From Microbacterium proteolyticum (lineage in GTDB: Bacteria; Actinomycetota; Actinomycetes; Actinomycetales; Microbacteriaceae), in the NCBI RefSeq assembly GCF_014192415.1, contig NZ_JACHXY010000001.1:1116001-1180000 (forward strand): a stretch of 64,000 nucleotides of DNA. The letters run 5' to 3'. This document shows positions 9,041 to 17,513 of the stretch, one piece after another. The translations under genes were made by a program, and so were the position numbers. Numbering within the stretch: position 1 is the first letter of the stretch; each line of letters opens with the position of its first letter. The notes under the pieces are model-generated. The model was not told the origin of the DNA, searched no databases, and was given only the letters and a program-made list of their open reading frames with translations.

Positions 9041-10267
9041 CGCCGCCGCGTACACGCCCTGCGCGGCCTCGACCCCGCCACCGGGTGCGACCGTTGCGCC
9101 GTGGCGACGCAGCACCGCCTCGAGCGCGGCGAGGGTGGTCAGCACGGCGTCGGTGCGCGCGTTGTACCCCATCGTGCCGATGCGCCAGACGCGGCCGTGC
9201 AGTGGACCGAACGACGTGCCGATCTCGATGCCGAAGTCGCTCAGCAGCTCCGACCGTACCGCGTCGCCCACCACGCCCTCGGGGATCTCGACCGCGACGA
9301 CGTTCGTCATCTTGTGTGCGACGTCGCCGAACACCGTGAGGCCGAGGCCTTCGACGCCCGCGAGCATGGCGTCGCCGTGTAGCCGGTGCCGCGCGATCAC
9401 GGCGTCGCGCCCCTCTAGCAGCAGAACGCGCGCGCACTCCCGCGCGCCGTAGAGCATCGTCGTCGCCTCGGTGTGGTGGTTCAGGCGCCGCGGGCCCCAG
9501 TAGTCGAGGATCATCGCCAGGTCGAAGTAGTTCGAGCGGATGAAGTCGGATGCCACGGCATCGCCCTCCTCCCGGATTCCGGCCTCGACGCGGGCGCGCG
9601 AGCGCACCACCTCGACGGCCCGCTCCGACAGGCTGATCGGCGCCGACCCCGACGGCCCGCCGAGGCACTTCTGCAGGCCCGCGGTGGCGGCATCCAATCC
9701 CCAGGCATCCATCTCGAACGGGTTGCCGCCGAGGGACGCCGTGGCGTCGGTGTAGAACAAGGCCCCGTGCGCGCGGCAGATCTCGCCGATCTCGTCCAGC
9801 GGCTGGAGCATCGTGGTGGACGTGTCGCCCTGCACGCAGGCGACGAGGTGCGGCTTGACCCGTTCGACCGCCTCGCGGATCGCCGACACGGGGAAGACCT
9901 GACCCCAGGGGACCTCGATCGTGTGGACCTCGGCGAGCGCGCGCTCGGCGATCTCGGCGAGAAGGTGCCCGAACCGACCGAAGACGGGCACGAGCACGCG
10001 ATCGCCCGGGCGGATGAGCGAGAGCATCGCCGCCTCGATGCCGGCGCGACTGGTGCCGTCGATGAGAAGCGTCGCGTCGTTGCCGGTGCCCCAGACCTGG
10101 CGGTAGAGGTCTTGCGTCTCGGTCATCGTCGCGGTCATGAACGGGTCGTACTGGCCGACGAGCGGCGCCCCCATCGCGCGCAGCACGCTCGGGTACGCCG
10201 AGATGGGCCCGGGGCCCATGAGGAGACGGGCGGGCGGGTCGATGGGGCCGGGGAGCTGGCTGTTCAC
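9032..10267 (-). CDS. pucG: (S)-ureidoglycine-glyoxylate aminotransferase
   Basis: The 411-residue class V PLP enzyme opens with LLMGPGPISAYPSVLRAM, has FYTDATASLGG holding the cofactor Asp, and carries the Schiff-base Lys in GLQKCLGGPSG (K200 by my count). The C-terminal GTMGYNAR segment is typical of the alanine-glyoxylate/ureidoglycine aminotransferase group. Set among allantoin genes it should transfer the amino group of ureidoglycine to glyoxylate, giving oxalurate and glycine. Its GTG start overlaps the stop of the amidase gene (GTGA), so translation is coupled. A serine-glyoxylate role is the main alternative but fits the context less well. Confidence 0.85.
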   Translation of the reverse strand: MNSQLPGPIDPPARLLMGPGPISAYPSVLRAMGAPLVGQYDPFMTATMTETQDLYRQVWGTGNDATLLIDGTSRAGIEAAMLSLIRPGDRVLVPVFGRFGHLLAEIAERALAEVHTIEVPWGQVFPVSAIREAVERVKPHLVACVQGDTSTTMLQPLDEIGEICRAHGALFYTDATASLGGNPFEMDAWGLDAATAGLQKCLGGPSGSAPISLSERAVEVVRSRARVEAGIREEGDAVASDFIRSNYFDLAMILDYWGPRRLNHHTEATTMLYGARECARVLLLEGRDAVIARHRLHGDAMLAGVEGLGLTVFGDVAHKMTNVVAVEIPEGVVGDAVRSELLSDFGIEIGTSFGPLHGRVWRIGTMGYNARTDAVLTTLAALEAVLRRHGATVAPGGGVEAAQGVYAAARS

Positions 10268-11892
10268 GGGGTCTCCATGGGGCGGGAGGGGGCGGAAGCA
10301 CGAGAGGATGCCGACAGGGCGGCGAGCCGGCGGGCGAGGCGCACGAGCGCGATGTCGGTGCCCGCACGCGACACGAGGCAGACGCCGACGGGGGCGCCGT
10401 CGACGGTGAGCAGCGGCACCGAGATCGCCGGGAGACCGGCGATGGCAGCGGGGGCCGTCATGCGCAGGGTGGCCGCACGCACCGCGTCGACATCGGCGGT
10501 GCGCTGAGGTGCGGGACCCGGGACGGTGGGGAAGACCATGACGGCACCGTCGACGAGCTCGGCCAGGTGCGCGGCGATCGGTTCGAGGCCGCTGCGCGCC
10601 GCCCGTTCGTCGTCGGCGGTGATCTGCGCGGCGACGCGGAAGCGTTCGGCGACCGCCGGGCCCACGGCACCGGGATGCGCGCGCAGCCACTCGCCGTCGT
10701 TGCGCCACGCCTCGGCGCCCTGCACGGTGCGGAACGCCGCGAAGCCGGCATCCAGGTCTCCCGTGTGCACCGCGCGGAACGAGGGCGGGTCGTCGGATGC
10801 CGCGAGCCCGGCCAGGAAGCGCGAGAACTCCTCGCGGGTAGCGGCGTCGGCGCAGTCGAGGATCTCTTCGGGGATCACGAACCGCCAGGGAAGGTCGCTG
10901 CCTGCGGCGCCGTACACGTTCTCGGTGGACGCGGAGCCGTCGTAGCTGAGGCACCAGTCGGCCACACGCTGCAGGGTGTCGCCGTCGCGGGTGAGCCAGC
11001 CGATCGTGTCGAACGACTGCGCGAGCGGCAGCATGCCCTGTCGGGGGACGAGGTCGTGGGTCGTGCGCAGCCCCCAGAGCCCCTGGTACGACGCCGGGAC
11101 GCGGATGGAACCGGCAGTGTCGGTGGCGAGGGCGATGTCGGCGTGGCCGAGGGCGACCGCTGATGCCGGTCCGCTCGACGACCCGCCGGGCAGAGCACCG
11201 ACCACCGCGCCGTTGGGCGGCGTGCCGTAGTGGGCGTTGTCTCCGGCGATCGAGTAGGCGAACTCGTCGGTGCGGGCGATACCGCGCAGCGACGCGCCGG
11301 CTCGCAGCAGGTCGGCGACGGCCGGGGCGGTGGCCTTCTCGGGCCGCGCTTCTTCGAGGAATGTCGGGTTGCCCGCGCCGATACGGAAACCGGCGATGGC
11401 GAACAGGTCTTTCACCGCGACGGTGAGTCCCTCGAGCGGTCCCTCCCACGCCCCCTGCAGGAACGGATCGCCGACGCTGCGCCAGATGGTGCGGTCGAGC
11501 GGAGGCGTGCGCGGCGTCACGTGCGCCGCGGTGATGAGCCACCGACCGTCGATGCGTTGCCACACCTGCGTCTGCAGGCCTCGCCCGCCGCCGCGGAACT
11601 GCGACACCGACATGAGCAGGGCGACGTCGCCGTCGGTGCTCGCGTCGGTGGTGGCCGTGGCGAGCGGGCGGTAGTGGACGTCGGCGATGTCGCGCGGGGG
11701 CACGCCGCCGCGCAGCGACCGGAACCCGCTGATCGCGTCATGGCCGACGAGCAGTCCCGCCGTGTCGCCGCGGAGCGTGTCGGGTCCGGGCGCGAAGAAC
11801 GCGTCGAGGGCGTCGAGGTCGTTCGCGACGATGGCGCACTCGTACGCGTCGAAGGCCTCGCGCAGGTCGGCGGGGATGGTGGCACCCGTCAT
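10264..11892 (-). CDS. AtzH-like domain fused to amidase (HpxZ-HpxY-like)
   Basis: The 542-residue protein has an N-terminal NTF2-like AtzH/DUF3225 domain (about 1-130, AFDAYECAIVANDLDALDAF and WQRIDGRWLITAAHVT). A full amidase-signature domain follows, with K161 in VAVKDLFAIAG, the GGSSSG loop at 236-241 and nucleophile S262 in DTAGSIRVPAS. These two parts correspond to separate small and large proteins in the Klebsiella hpx cluster (HpxZ and HpxY, from memory) and in the cyanurate pathway. Here it sits directly upstream of pucG with a 4-base overlap. I infer it hydrolyses an amide downstream of ureidoglycine, such as oxalurate or oxamate. The substrate is not proven. Confidence 0.8.
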   Translation of the reverse strand: MTGATIPADLREAFDAYECAIVANDLDALDAFFAPGPDTLRGDTAGLLVGHDAISGFRSLRGGVPPRDIADVHYRPLATATTDASTDGDVALLMSVSQFRGGGRGLQTQVWQRIDGRWLITAAHVTPRTPPLDRTIWRSVGDPFLQGAWEGPLEGLTVAVKDLFAIAGFRIGAGNPTFLEEARPEKATAPAVADLLRAGASLRGIARTDEFAYSIAGDNAHYGTPPNGAVVGALPGGSSSGPASAVALGHADIALATDTAGSIRVPASYQGLWGLRTTHDLVPRQGMLPLAQSFDTIGWLTRDGDTLQRVADWCLSYDGSASTENVYGAAGSDLPWRFVIPEEILDCADAATREEFSRFLAGLAASDDPPSFRAVHTGDLDAGFAAFRTVQGAEAWRNDGEWLRAHPGAVGPAVAERFRVAAQITADDERAARSGLEPIAAHLAELVDGAVMVFPTVPGPAPQRTADVDAVRAATLRMTAPAAIAGLPAISVPLLTVDGAPVGVCLVSRAGTDIALVRLARRLAALSASSRASAPSRPMETP

Positions 11893-12044
11893 CGCTTCTC
11901 CTCCCCGCGGGGTCGCAGCCCGTCGAGTGTCCGAAACACGCCGACTCGCGCCCCCGCCGTGCGGCGTGTCGTGGACACTCGAACGGGGGTTGAGGACGTG
12001 GAGACCTCGGCGCGGGCGAGCGCGGCGGCCAGGGCGGGGGTCAT
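11889..12044 (-). CDS. Possible 51-residue coupled ORF holding a dispersed repeat
   Basis: An ATG overlapping the stop of the formamidase-like gene opens a 51-codon frame whose TGA overlaps the amidase ATG, giving ATGA joints at both ends. It begins MTPALAAALARAEV, and the rest is translated mostly from the GTGTC-type double palindrome (11921-11984). In related systems a very small AtzG/HpxX-like protein precedes the amidase; the N-terminal helix could be its remnant after repeat insertion, but I see no clear homology. The frame may only keep ribosomes moving to the amidase. Confidence 0.3.
   Translation of the reverse strand: MTPALAAALARAEVSTSSTPVRVSTTRRTAGARVGVFRTLDGLRPRGEEKR
11921..11984. 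repeat. GTGTC-type double palindrome, copy 1
   Basis: The 64-bp element starts GTCGAGTGTCC and ends GGACACTCGAAC. Each end is a small palindrome (GTGTC-N3-GACAC, here with one mismatch on the left), and the ends are inverted relative to each other (GACACGCCG-like versus CGGCGTGTC). Nearly identical elements lie at 21845-21908 and 44741-44803. Confidence 0.75.
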
Positions 12045-13348
12045 GCGGTGCCTCCCTCGGGCAGGGGAACGGATGCGAGCGCCACCGGCTCCGCCGACGG
12101 CACTCCCGCGAAATCGGCCTCGCGGATGCGCGCGTGCACGCCCGAGACGATATCGACGACCTGCGAGATGTCGAAGTCGGTCGCCGCGCTCAGGTAGGCG
12201 TAGCCCAGGTGCTCGTCCATGCCCCAGCGGCCGTGCAGGAGCGCCAGCGACGAGCGCACGCAGGCGCGCATCGCCGCATCGAGGTCGGGATCCATCCCCG
12301 TCGGCACGAGAAAGTCGGGTGTGCGCACGAGCGGCCCCGTGACCTCGCCGAACGCGGCGTGGGCGGCGGCCGCGGGGATCACCTCGAAGCGCAACGTGGC
12401 ACGCAGCGACGCCTCGAGAGCGGTGAGCGCGACCTCGCCGTCGCCCTGCGCGAAGTGGGGATCGCCGACGTACGCCAGCGCCCCCTCGACCTGCACGGGG
12501 AGGTAGAGGACCGTCCCCTCGACCAGGAGGTTGATGTCGATGTTGCCGCCGTGCGTTCCCGGCGGCACCGAGTGCGGTCGTTCCGGACCAGCGACGGCGA
12601 CCCCCATCGTGCCGAGGAACGGCGCGAGGGGGAACGCCACGACCGGCTCTCCGCCCTCGACGAGCGGGAGCGTGCCGTGCAGGATGCCGCTGCGCTCGGC
12701 GACGGCGGCGAACACGCTGACGTTGTGCTCGCCGCGCGGCAGCTCGCCCACGAGCGCGCCCTTGCCGTGCCGGTTCGAGATCACGCCGTAGGGCACCCGA
12801 GGAACGAGCGTCTCGACGGTGATCTTGAGCAGGTCGCCGGGATGGGCGTCCCGCACGTGCACGGGACCGACGACGACGTGGGGTCCGTCGGCCATCACGT
12901 CGCGAGAGACGGATGCCGCGATCTCGACGGCGTCGTCGAGCACCTGCTCACGCGGAACGCCGTGTGCCGCGAAGTAGGCGACCGGGTCTTTGCCCTGGTC
13001 GTCGAGGATCCCCTCGTGGCTGACGGTGTCGAACGTGACGCTGGCGCCCGATGCGATCTCGAGCACGGCGGTGTCGCGCGCGCACGGCAGACGCCCCCAC
13101 AGGACGGTGTCGGGGGTGGCGCGGAGGTAATGGTCGCCGGGGACGGCGCCGACGCCGGGCTGGAGGATCGGCACCGGCGTCGCGGTGCCGGGCCCGGTCG
13201 CGGCCGAACCAGGGTGGCCGAGCTCGTCGACACCACCCGCTGCACCGCGGGGTCCGCTCCCTCCGACGGGCTCAGCGACCTCGGCCGCGGCGTGGGTCCC
13301 GCCCGCGGCACTCCCCGAGCCGCGCTCCCCGGCCACGGCGGCGCTCAC
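12041..13348 (-). CDS. Acetamidase/formamidase family protein
   Basis: The protein (up to 435 residues) belongs to the FmdA/AmdA family. It has the conserved FDTVSHEGI segment near residue 107, HVVVGPVHVRDAHPGDLL, GTHGGNIDINLL, and VGDPHFAQGDGEVALTALE. These enzymes hydrolyse formamide, acetamide or related small amides. The GTG start overlaps the allB stop. However, the first 60 or so residues are an Ala/Gly/Pro/Glu-rich string with no family counterpart, so a later start is possible. Position inside the allantoin operon suggests it handles a small amide released in the pathway, possibly on the oxalurate/oxamate side. Its ATGA joint leads into the small frame before the amidase. Confidence 0.82.
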   Translation of the reverse strand: MSAAVAGERGSGSAAGGTHAAAEVAEPVGGSGPRGAAGGVDELGHPGSAATGPGTATPVPILQPGVGAVPGDHYLRATPDTVLWGRLPCARDTAVLEIASGASVTFDTVSHEGILDDQGKDPVAYFAAHGVPREQVLDDAVEIAASVSRDVMADGPHVVVGPVHVRDAHPGDLLKITVETLVPRVPYGVISNRHGKGALVGELPRGEHNVSVFAAVAERSGILHGTLPLVEGGEPVVAFPLAPFLGTMGVAVAGPERPHSVPPGTHGGNIDINLLVEGTVLYLPVQVEGALAYVGDPHFAQGDGEVALTALEASLRATLRFEVIPAAAAHAAFGEVTGPLVRTPDFLVPTGMDPDLDAAMRACVRSSLALLHGRWGMDEHLGYAYLSAATDFDISQVVDIVSGVHARIREADFAGVPSAEPVALASVPLPEGGTA

Positions 13349-14679
13349 GCCTGCACCGCCGCGGGGGTGTGCAGGATCTCGCGGCCCTCGCGCTCGGTCA
13401 CCGCTGCGCCGCGGCGGTACACCGACTCACCGCGCAGCCAGGTCTCGCGCACGACGCCCGTGAGGGTCTTGCCGTGCCAGGGCGTCACCGGGTTGCGGTA
13501 CTCCAGCGTCGCGGCATCCACCACGAACGTCTCGTCGGGCGCGAAGGCGACGAGGTGAGCCGGCGCGCCCGGTTCGATCACGCCGAGCCCCCCGAGGCCC
13601 GCGATGCGCGCGGGGCCCGTCGTCAGCAGCGGCAGGAGGCTCTCGAATGCCAGCCCCCGCTCGCGGGCGGTGGTGTGCACGGCCGACAGGCCGGTCTGCA
13701 GCCCCGCGATACCGCCCCAGGCGAGACCGAAGTCGGGATTGCCCTTCAGCTCGACGGTGGCCGGCGAATGGTCGCTGACGATCGCGTCGATGGTGCCGTC
13801 GATGACGCCCGCCCACAGCAGGTCGCGATTGTCGCCGCCGCGGATCGGCGGGCAGCACTTGAACGCCCCCGCGCCGTCGGGCACCTCTTCGGCATCGAGC
13901 GTCAGATAGTGCGGACAGGTCTCGACCGTCAGGCGCACGCCCTCGGCTTTCGCCGCCCGCACGTCGTCGAGCGCGCCGCCGTCGGCGACGTGCACGATGT
14001 GCGCGCGGGCGCCCGTGCGACGCGCGGCATCGATGACCCGGCGGATCGCGGCACGTTCACTGAGCGGCGGGCGGCTGGCCTCGAAGTCGCTGTAGTGGGG
14101 TCCGAGCGCGCCGTCGGCGTGCAGGTGAGCGGGGTCTTCGGCGTGCACGATGAGCAGGCCGTCGAACTCGGCGAGTTCGGCGAGGCACTGCTCGAGCCGG
14201 TCGGTGTCGAGGTGTCCGAACTCGTCGATCCCGCTGGGCGACAAGAAGCACTTGAACCCGACGACCCCGGCCTCGGAGAGCGCACGCAGCGATCCGAGGT
14301 TCTCGGGGACGGCGCCGCCCCAGTACGCCACGTCGACCGCGAGCTTTCCTGTCGTGGCCCGGCGCTTGGCATCCAGAGCCTCGGGGGTGGTGGTGACGGG
14401 CAGGCTGTTCAGCGGCATGTCGACCACCGTCGTGACCCCACCGGCCGCCGCGGCGGCGGTGCCCGTCGCGAAACCCTCCCACTCGGTACGACCCGGTTCG
14501 TCGAGATGAACGTGCGAGTCGACGAGCCCGGGCAGCAGCACGGCGTCGCCGGGCAACACGGTGGTGGCGGCCGCGTCGAAGGGCTCGATGGCGGCGATCA
14601 CCCCGTCGTCGATCACGACGGTGGCAGGACTGAAGGCGCCGTCGAGGTAGACCCGTCGGGCGGCGATCCGTGTGCTCAT
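13345..14679 (-). CDS. allB: Allantoinase
   Basis: The 444-residue cyclic amidohydrolase has metal ligands H56 and H58 in DSHVHLDEPGRTEWEG, the carboxylated Lys K143 in GFKCFLSPSG, HAEDPAHLH, ETCPHYLTL and the terminal SDHSPATVELK. This matches allantoinase/dihydropyrimidinase enzymes, and the EPGRTEWEG variant fits allantoinase. It opens the hydantoin ring of allantoin to allantoate. ATG 14679 is preferred over 14730 because TAGCGT lies seven bases upstream (leaderless style) and an operator-like repeat lies just beyond. Its stop overlaps the formamidase-like GTG. Confidence 0.92.
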   Translation of the reverse strand: MSTRIAARRVYLDGAFSPATVVIDDGVIAAIEPFDAAATTVLPGDAVLLPGLVDSHVHLDEPGRTEWEGFATGTAAAAAGGVTTVVDMPLNSLPVTTTPEALDAKRRATTGKLAVDVAYWGGAVPENLGSLRALSEAGVVGFKCFLSPSGIDEFGHLDTDRLEQCLAELAEFDGLLIVHAEDPAHLHADGALGPHYSDFEASRPPLSERAAIRRVIDAARRTGARAHIVHVADGGALDDVRAAKAEGVRLTVETCPHYLTLDAEEVPDGAGAFKCCPPIRGGDNRDLLWAGVIDGTIDAIVSDHSPATVELKGNPDFGLAWGGIAGLQTGLSAVHTTARERGLAFESLLPLLTTGPARIAGLGGLGVIEPGAPAHLVAFAPDETFVVDAATLEYRNPVTPWHGKTLTGVVRETWLRGESVYRRGAAVTEREGREILHTPAAVQA

Positions 14680-14686
14680 GTCGTTC

Positions 14687-14692
14687 ACGCTA
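14687..14692 (-). promoter_or_regulatory. -10 element (TAGCGT) of allB
   Basis: TAGCGT on the minus strand ends seven bases before the allB ATG. This suggests allB has its own leaderless promoter inside the operon, with the operator at 14711-14731 lying over its -35 region. Confidence 0.45.
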
Positions 14693-14710
14693 GGCGCCCC
14701 GCATTTCCTG

Positions 14711-14731
14711 AATGTAACCGTCATCAACATT
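14711..14731. promoter_or_regulatory. Purine-regulon operator copy 2 (AATGTA-N9-AACATT)
   Basis: AATGTA-ACCGTCATC-AACATT sits inside a perfect TGAATGT-N11-ACATTCA inverted repeat (14709-14733). Half sites and 9-bp spacer match the copies at 1381 and 18433. It overlaps the last base of the racemase stop and lies upstream of allB. Confidence 0.55.
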
Positions 14732-15636
14732 CACGCGAAAACCGCGAGATCGCCCGCCTGGGGAGGAGGAGTGCGCCTCGACACCGCCGCGCCGGACACC
14801 GCCGCAGCGGGGCGCTCATCGTGCACCGGGGCGTCTCCCGTCCACCCCGGCGCACAGATCGTGCCCCGCTCCCCGCCGGCCACGCCGGCCACCCCGGCCA
14901 CCACGGGCCCCCCGCGGACCCCGGACGAGACACCCCACACCCGCGGCGGCCGCGCGTACTCGTCGCGCTTGCTGGTTCCCAGCCCCATCCGCACCATTCC
15001 GGATGCCATCCCCACCGCCGCCGCGACCCCGTCGACGACCGGCACCCCGATACGCGCCGTGAGCTCCGCGCACAGATCGGCCATGCCGGCGCAGCCGAGC
15101 ACGATGACGTCGGCACCGTCCGCCGCGGCGCGCGCACCGTATCGCTCGATGGTCGCGACCGCCTCGGATCCCGTGTCCTCGAGATCGAGCACCGGAATTC
15201 CGGTCGCCTCCAGCGACACGCACGCGCGCTCCATGCCGTACCGGGTGACGAGGTCCTCGGCCCGGCCCAGCGTGCGACTGAGTGTCGTCACGACCCCGAA
15301 GTGCCGACCCGACACCGCGGCCAGGTGCATCGCCGCCTCGGCGATACCGACCACCGGGGCATCGGCCACCTCGCGGGCAGCGTCCAGACCCGGGTCGCCG
15401 AAGCACGCGATGACGTACGCATCGGCCGGGTCGGGTCCGTCGCGATCCGCCTGGATCGCCTCGACCACGGCCGCCGCCGCGGCGATCTCATCGGTGTGGC
15501 TCTCGATCGCGGCGGCTCCGGAGGCGGGACACACGGCCTCGATGAGCACATCGGGTCCGGCGACGTCCCGGGCGGCGTCGGCGATCTTCCCGGTCATCGC
15601 CCGGGAGGTGTTGGGGTTGATCAGCAGGATCTTCAC
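14731..15636 (-). CDS. Asp/Glu/hydantoin racemase family protein, probable allantoin racemase
   Basis: The 301-residue protein has the family start VKILLINPNTSRAMT, the first catalytic Cys in VIACFGDPGLDAAREV and the second in VIVLGCAGMADL. Such proteins racemise hydantoins; in the Klebsiella hpx cluster the counterpart (HpxA, from memory) interconverts allantoin enantiomers, which fits this operon. The GTG start overlaps the permease stop. The last 65 or so residues (after GTSKRDEYARPPRVW) exceed the family length and are encoded by GC-rich repeat DNA including a GGGGCG double palindrome at 14807. The tail is therefore probably an acquired extension. Confidence 0.8.
   Translation of the reverse strand: MKILLINPNTSRAMTGKIADAARDVAGPDVLIEAVCPASGAAAIESHTDEIAAAAAVVEAIQADRDGPDPADAYVIACFGDPGLDAAREVADAPVVGIAEAAMHLAAVSGRHFGVVTTLSRTLGRAEDLVTRYGMERACVSLEATGIPVLDLEDTGSEAVATIERYGARAAADGADVIVLGCAGMADLCAELTARIGVPVVDGVAAAVGMASGMVRMGLGTSKRDEYARPPRVWGVSSGVRGGPVVAGVAGVAGGERGTICAPGWTGDAPVHDERPAAAVSGAAVSRRTPPPQAGDLAVFA
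14807..14869. repeat. GGGGCG double-palindrome element inside the racemase 3' end
   Basis: GCGGGGCGC...GTGCCCCGC forms the outer pair and CCGGGGCG...CCCCGG the inner pair, the same 63-65 bp plan as the copies near 6.2-6.6 kb and 18.3 kb. Here it lies within coding sequence. Confidence 0.55.
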
Positions 15637-17354
15637 GCGAGCGCCTCGCGAGAGGGTCCCGTGGTCGGTCGCGGGAGCGCGGACGCCGATGTTGCGGCAT
15701 CCGGAACGTCGTTCGCGAGCACCGGCGCCGAGCCCGGCACGGTATCCCGAGCCGTCTGCGCGAGCACCGGAACCTCGGATGCCGCGTCCGCGGCCACCGC
15801 GTCGACGGTGCCGTCGGAGATGCCCTCGGTCTCGCCGTCGAACGTCGGGATGCGGGGGTCGAGGCGCTCGAACAGCAGGAACAGCACGTAACCCAATCCG
15901 CAGCCGATGAACCAGCTGTAATCGCTCACCGCGGAGATGTCGAACAGGCCCAGGTCGGCGAAGAGCTTCGGGAAGATCGCGATCGCTACCGTCGGCACAC
16001 CGGACGCGATGACCGCCTTGACCGCGTTCGGGTTGAAGCCGTTGCGGTACCAGTAGGGTCCGGCGGTGTCCATCGTGAACATCGCGTCGACCTTCACGCG
16101 CTGACGGGCGGCGATGTAGTAGCCGGCGATCAGGATGCCGAAGAGCGGACCGATCAACGCACCCAGCACACCGAGCGAGTAGTGGATGGCGTCGGCGTTG
16201 GAATACCAGTTCCACGGCATGAGGAAGGTGGACCCGACGGCCGCGATCATGCCGCCCGCACGCCAGGAGATCTTCTTCGGGGCCACGTTGGAGAAGTCGA
16301 ACGCGGGCGAGATGAAGTTGGCGACGATGTTGATGCCGACGGTGGCGGTGACGAAGGTCAGGCCGCCGAGGAGGATCGCGAAGGGGGTGTCGATGCGTTC
16401 GACGGTCGCGATCGGGTCGGTGATGAGCGAGCCGAACACTGGCACGGTGGCCGAGGCGGTGATGACGGTCAGCAGCGAGAAGAAGAGGAAGTTGATCGGA
16501 AGGCCCCAGAAGTTCCCCTTCTTGACCGCCGCGAAGCTCTTGCCGTAGCGGGCGAAGTCGCCGAAGTTCAGCATCGGGCCCGAGAAGTACGACACGACCA
16601 GCGCGACCGCGGCGAACATGACCGGGATCGACGCCCAGAAGTCCAGCTGCGTGGTCGAGAGGGTGAACGAGATGTTCTGGATGCCCGCCTGTGAGACGAG
16701 GTAGATCGCGAGCACGATCATGACGAGGTACACCGCGGGGCCCGCCCAGTCGATGAAGCGGCGGATGACCTCCATACCGTTCCAGAAGAGCAGGAACTGC
16801 GCGGTCCACAGGATCGCGTACGAGATCCAGCCGAGGGCGGACAGCCCCGCGAACGACACGTCGAGCAGGGCCGCGGATCCCGGGATGAACTTCAGGAACA
16901 CGATGTTCAGCGACTCGGCCGCGAGGAAGGTCTGCACGCCGTACCAGGCGATGGCGATCAGACCGCGGATGATGGCGGGGATGTTCGCGCCCCGGATGCC
17001 GAACACCACGCGGTTGATCACGGGGTAGGGCACGCCCGTCTTCTGGCTGGGCTTGGCGACCATGTTGGCGAACAGCTGCACGATGACGATGCCGGCGATC
17101 AGCGCCACCAGCACCTGCCACGACTGCAGTCCGAGCGCGAAGAGCGAGCCCGCGGTGACGTAGCCGCCGACGGAGTGCACGTCGCTCATCCAGAACGCGA
17201 AGATGTTGTAGCTCGACCACTTCTGCCTGCGCAGCGGCGCGAGGTCCTCGTTGGCGAGGCGGTCGTCGTAGTGCGGCAGCATGTTGCCGCCCCCGTGGGG
17301 GTGGCCGGCAGCCTCCACGAGATCGTGGGGGCCGGTGAGCGGGCTCGAAGTCAT
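15633..17354 (-). CDS. NCS1 family nucleobase/allantoin permease
   Basis: The 573-residue membrane protein belongs to the nucleobase-cation-symport-1 family. The N-terminal NEDLAPLRRQKWSSYNIFAFWMSDVHSVGGY segment is the family signature, and about 12 hydrophobic helices follow between roughly 45 and 510. It probably imports allantoin or a purine base with a cation. The C-terminal 60 residues are hydrophilic and Ala/Pro rich. It is the first gene of the reverse purine operon. Its promoter region faces the XRE-cupin regulator and holds two strong palindromes, and its stop overlaps the racemase GTG. Confidence 0.9.
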   Translation of the reverse strand: MTSSPLTGPHDLVEAAGHPHGGGNMLPHYDDRLANEDLAPLRRQKWSSYNIFAFWMSDVHSVGGYVTAGSLFALGLQSWQVLVALIAGIVIVQLFANMVAKPSQKTGVPYPVINRVVFGIRGANIPAIIRGLIAIAWYGVQTFLAAESLNIVFLKFIPGSAALLDVSFAGLSALGWISYAILWTAQFLLFWNGMEVIRRFIDWAGPAVYLVMIVLAIYLVSQAGIQNISFTLSTTQLDFWASIPVMFAAVALVVSYFSGPMLNFGDFARYGKSFAAVKKGNFWGLPINFLFFSLLTVITASATVPVFGSLITDPIATVERIDTPFAILLGGLTFVTATVGINIVANFISPAFDFSNVAPKKISWRAGGMIAAVGSTFLMPWNWYSNADAIHYSLGVLGALIGPLFGILIAGYYIAARQRVKVDAMFTMDTAGPYWYRNGFNPNAVKAVIASGVPTVAIAIFPKLFADLGLFDISAVSDYSWFIGCGLGYVLFLLFERLDPRIPTFDGETEGISDGTVDAVAADAASEVPVLAQTARDTVPGSAPVLANDVPDAATSASALPRPTTGPSREALA

Positions 17355-17414
17355 GTCATTCCTCTCAGGACGATGGATGCCACGACGTGGAGTCCGCGGC
17401 CGGAGTGGAGCTCT

Positions 17415-17438
17415 GATGTGAAGTTATGGGTTCACATC
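17415..17438. promoter_or_regulatory. Operator palindrome GATGTGAA-N8-TTCACATC
   Basis: A perfect 8+8 inverted repeat with an 8-bp spacer lies in the divergent promoter region between the NCS1 permease and the XRE-cupin regulator. The TGTGAA/TTCACA half sites resemble the second palindrome at 17470-17487, so both are probably bound by the adjacent regulator. Confidence 0.6.
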
Positions 17439-17469
17439 GCTCGCCGGGTTTCGCTCATGTAACAGGCGT

Positions 17470-17487
17470 GTGAAGTCACACCTTCAC
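17470..17487. promoter_or_regulatory. Operator palindrome GTGAAG-TCACAC-CTTCAC
   Basis: A 6+6+6 inverted repeat, which also contains the overlapping GTGTGA-AG-TCACAC, lies 14 bp before the TAGACT -10 element of the regulator gene. This places it over the -35 region. Autoregulation is the simplest reading. Confidence 0.55.
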
Positions 17488-17501
17488 GCGAGAGGCGTCC
17501 T

Positions 17502-17507
17502 TAGACT
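17502..17507 (+). promoter_or_regulatory. -10 element (TAGACT) of leaderless XRE-cupin gene
   Basis: TAGACT ends six bases before the ATG at 17514, the common leaderless geometry in this window. Confidence 0.5.
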
Positions 17508-17513
17508 CGGGGC

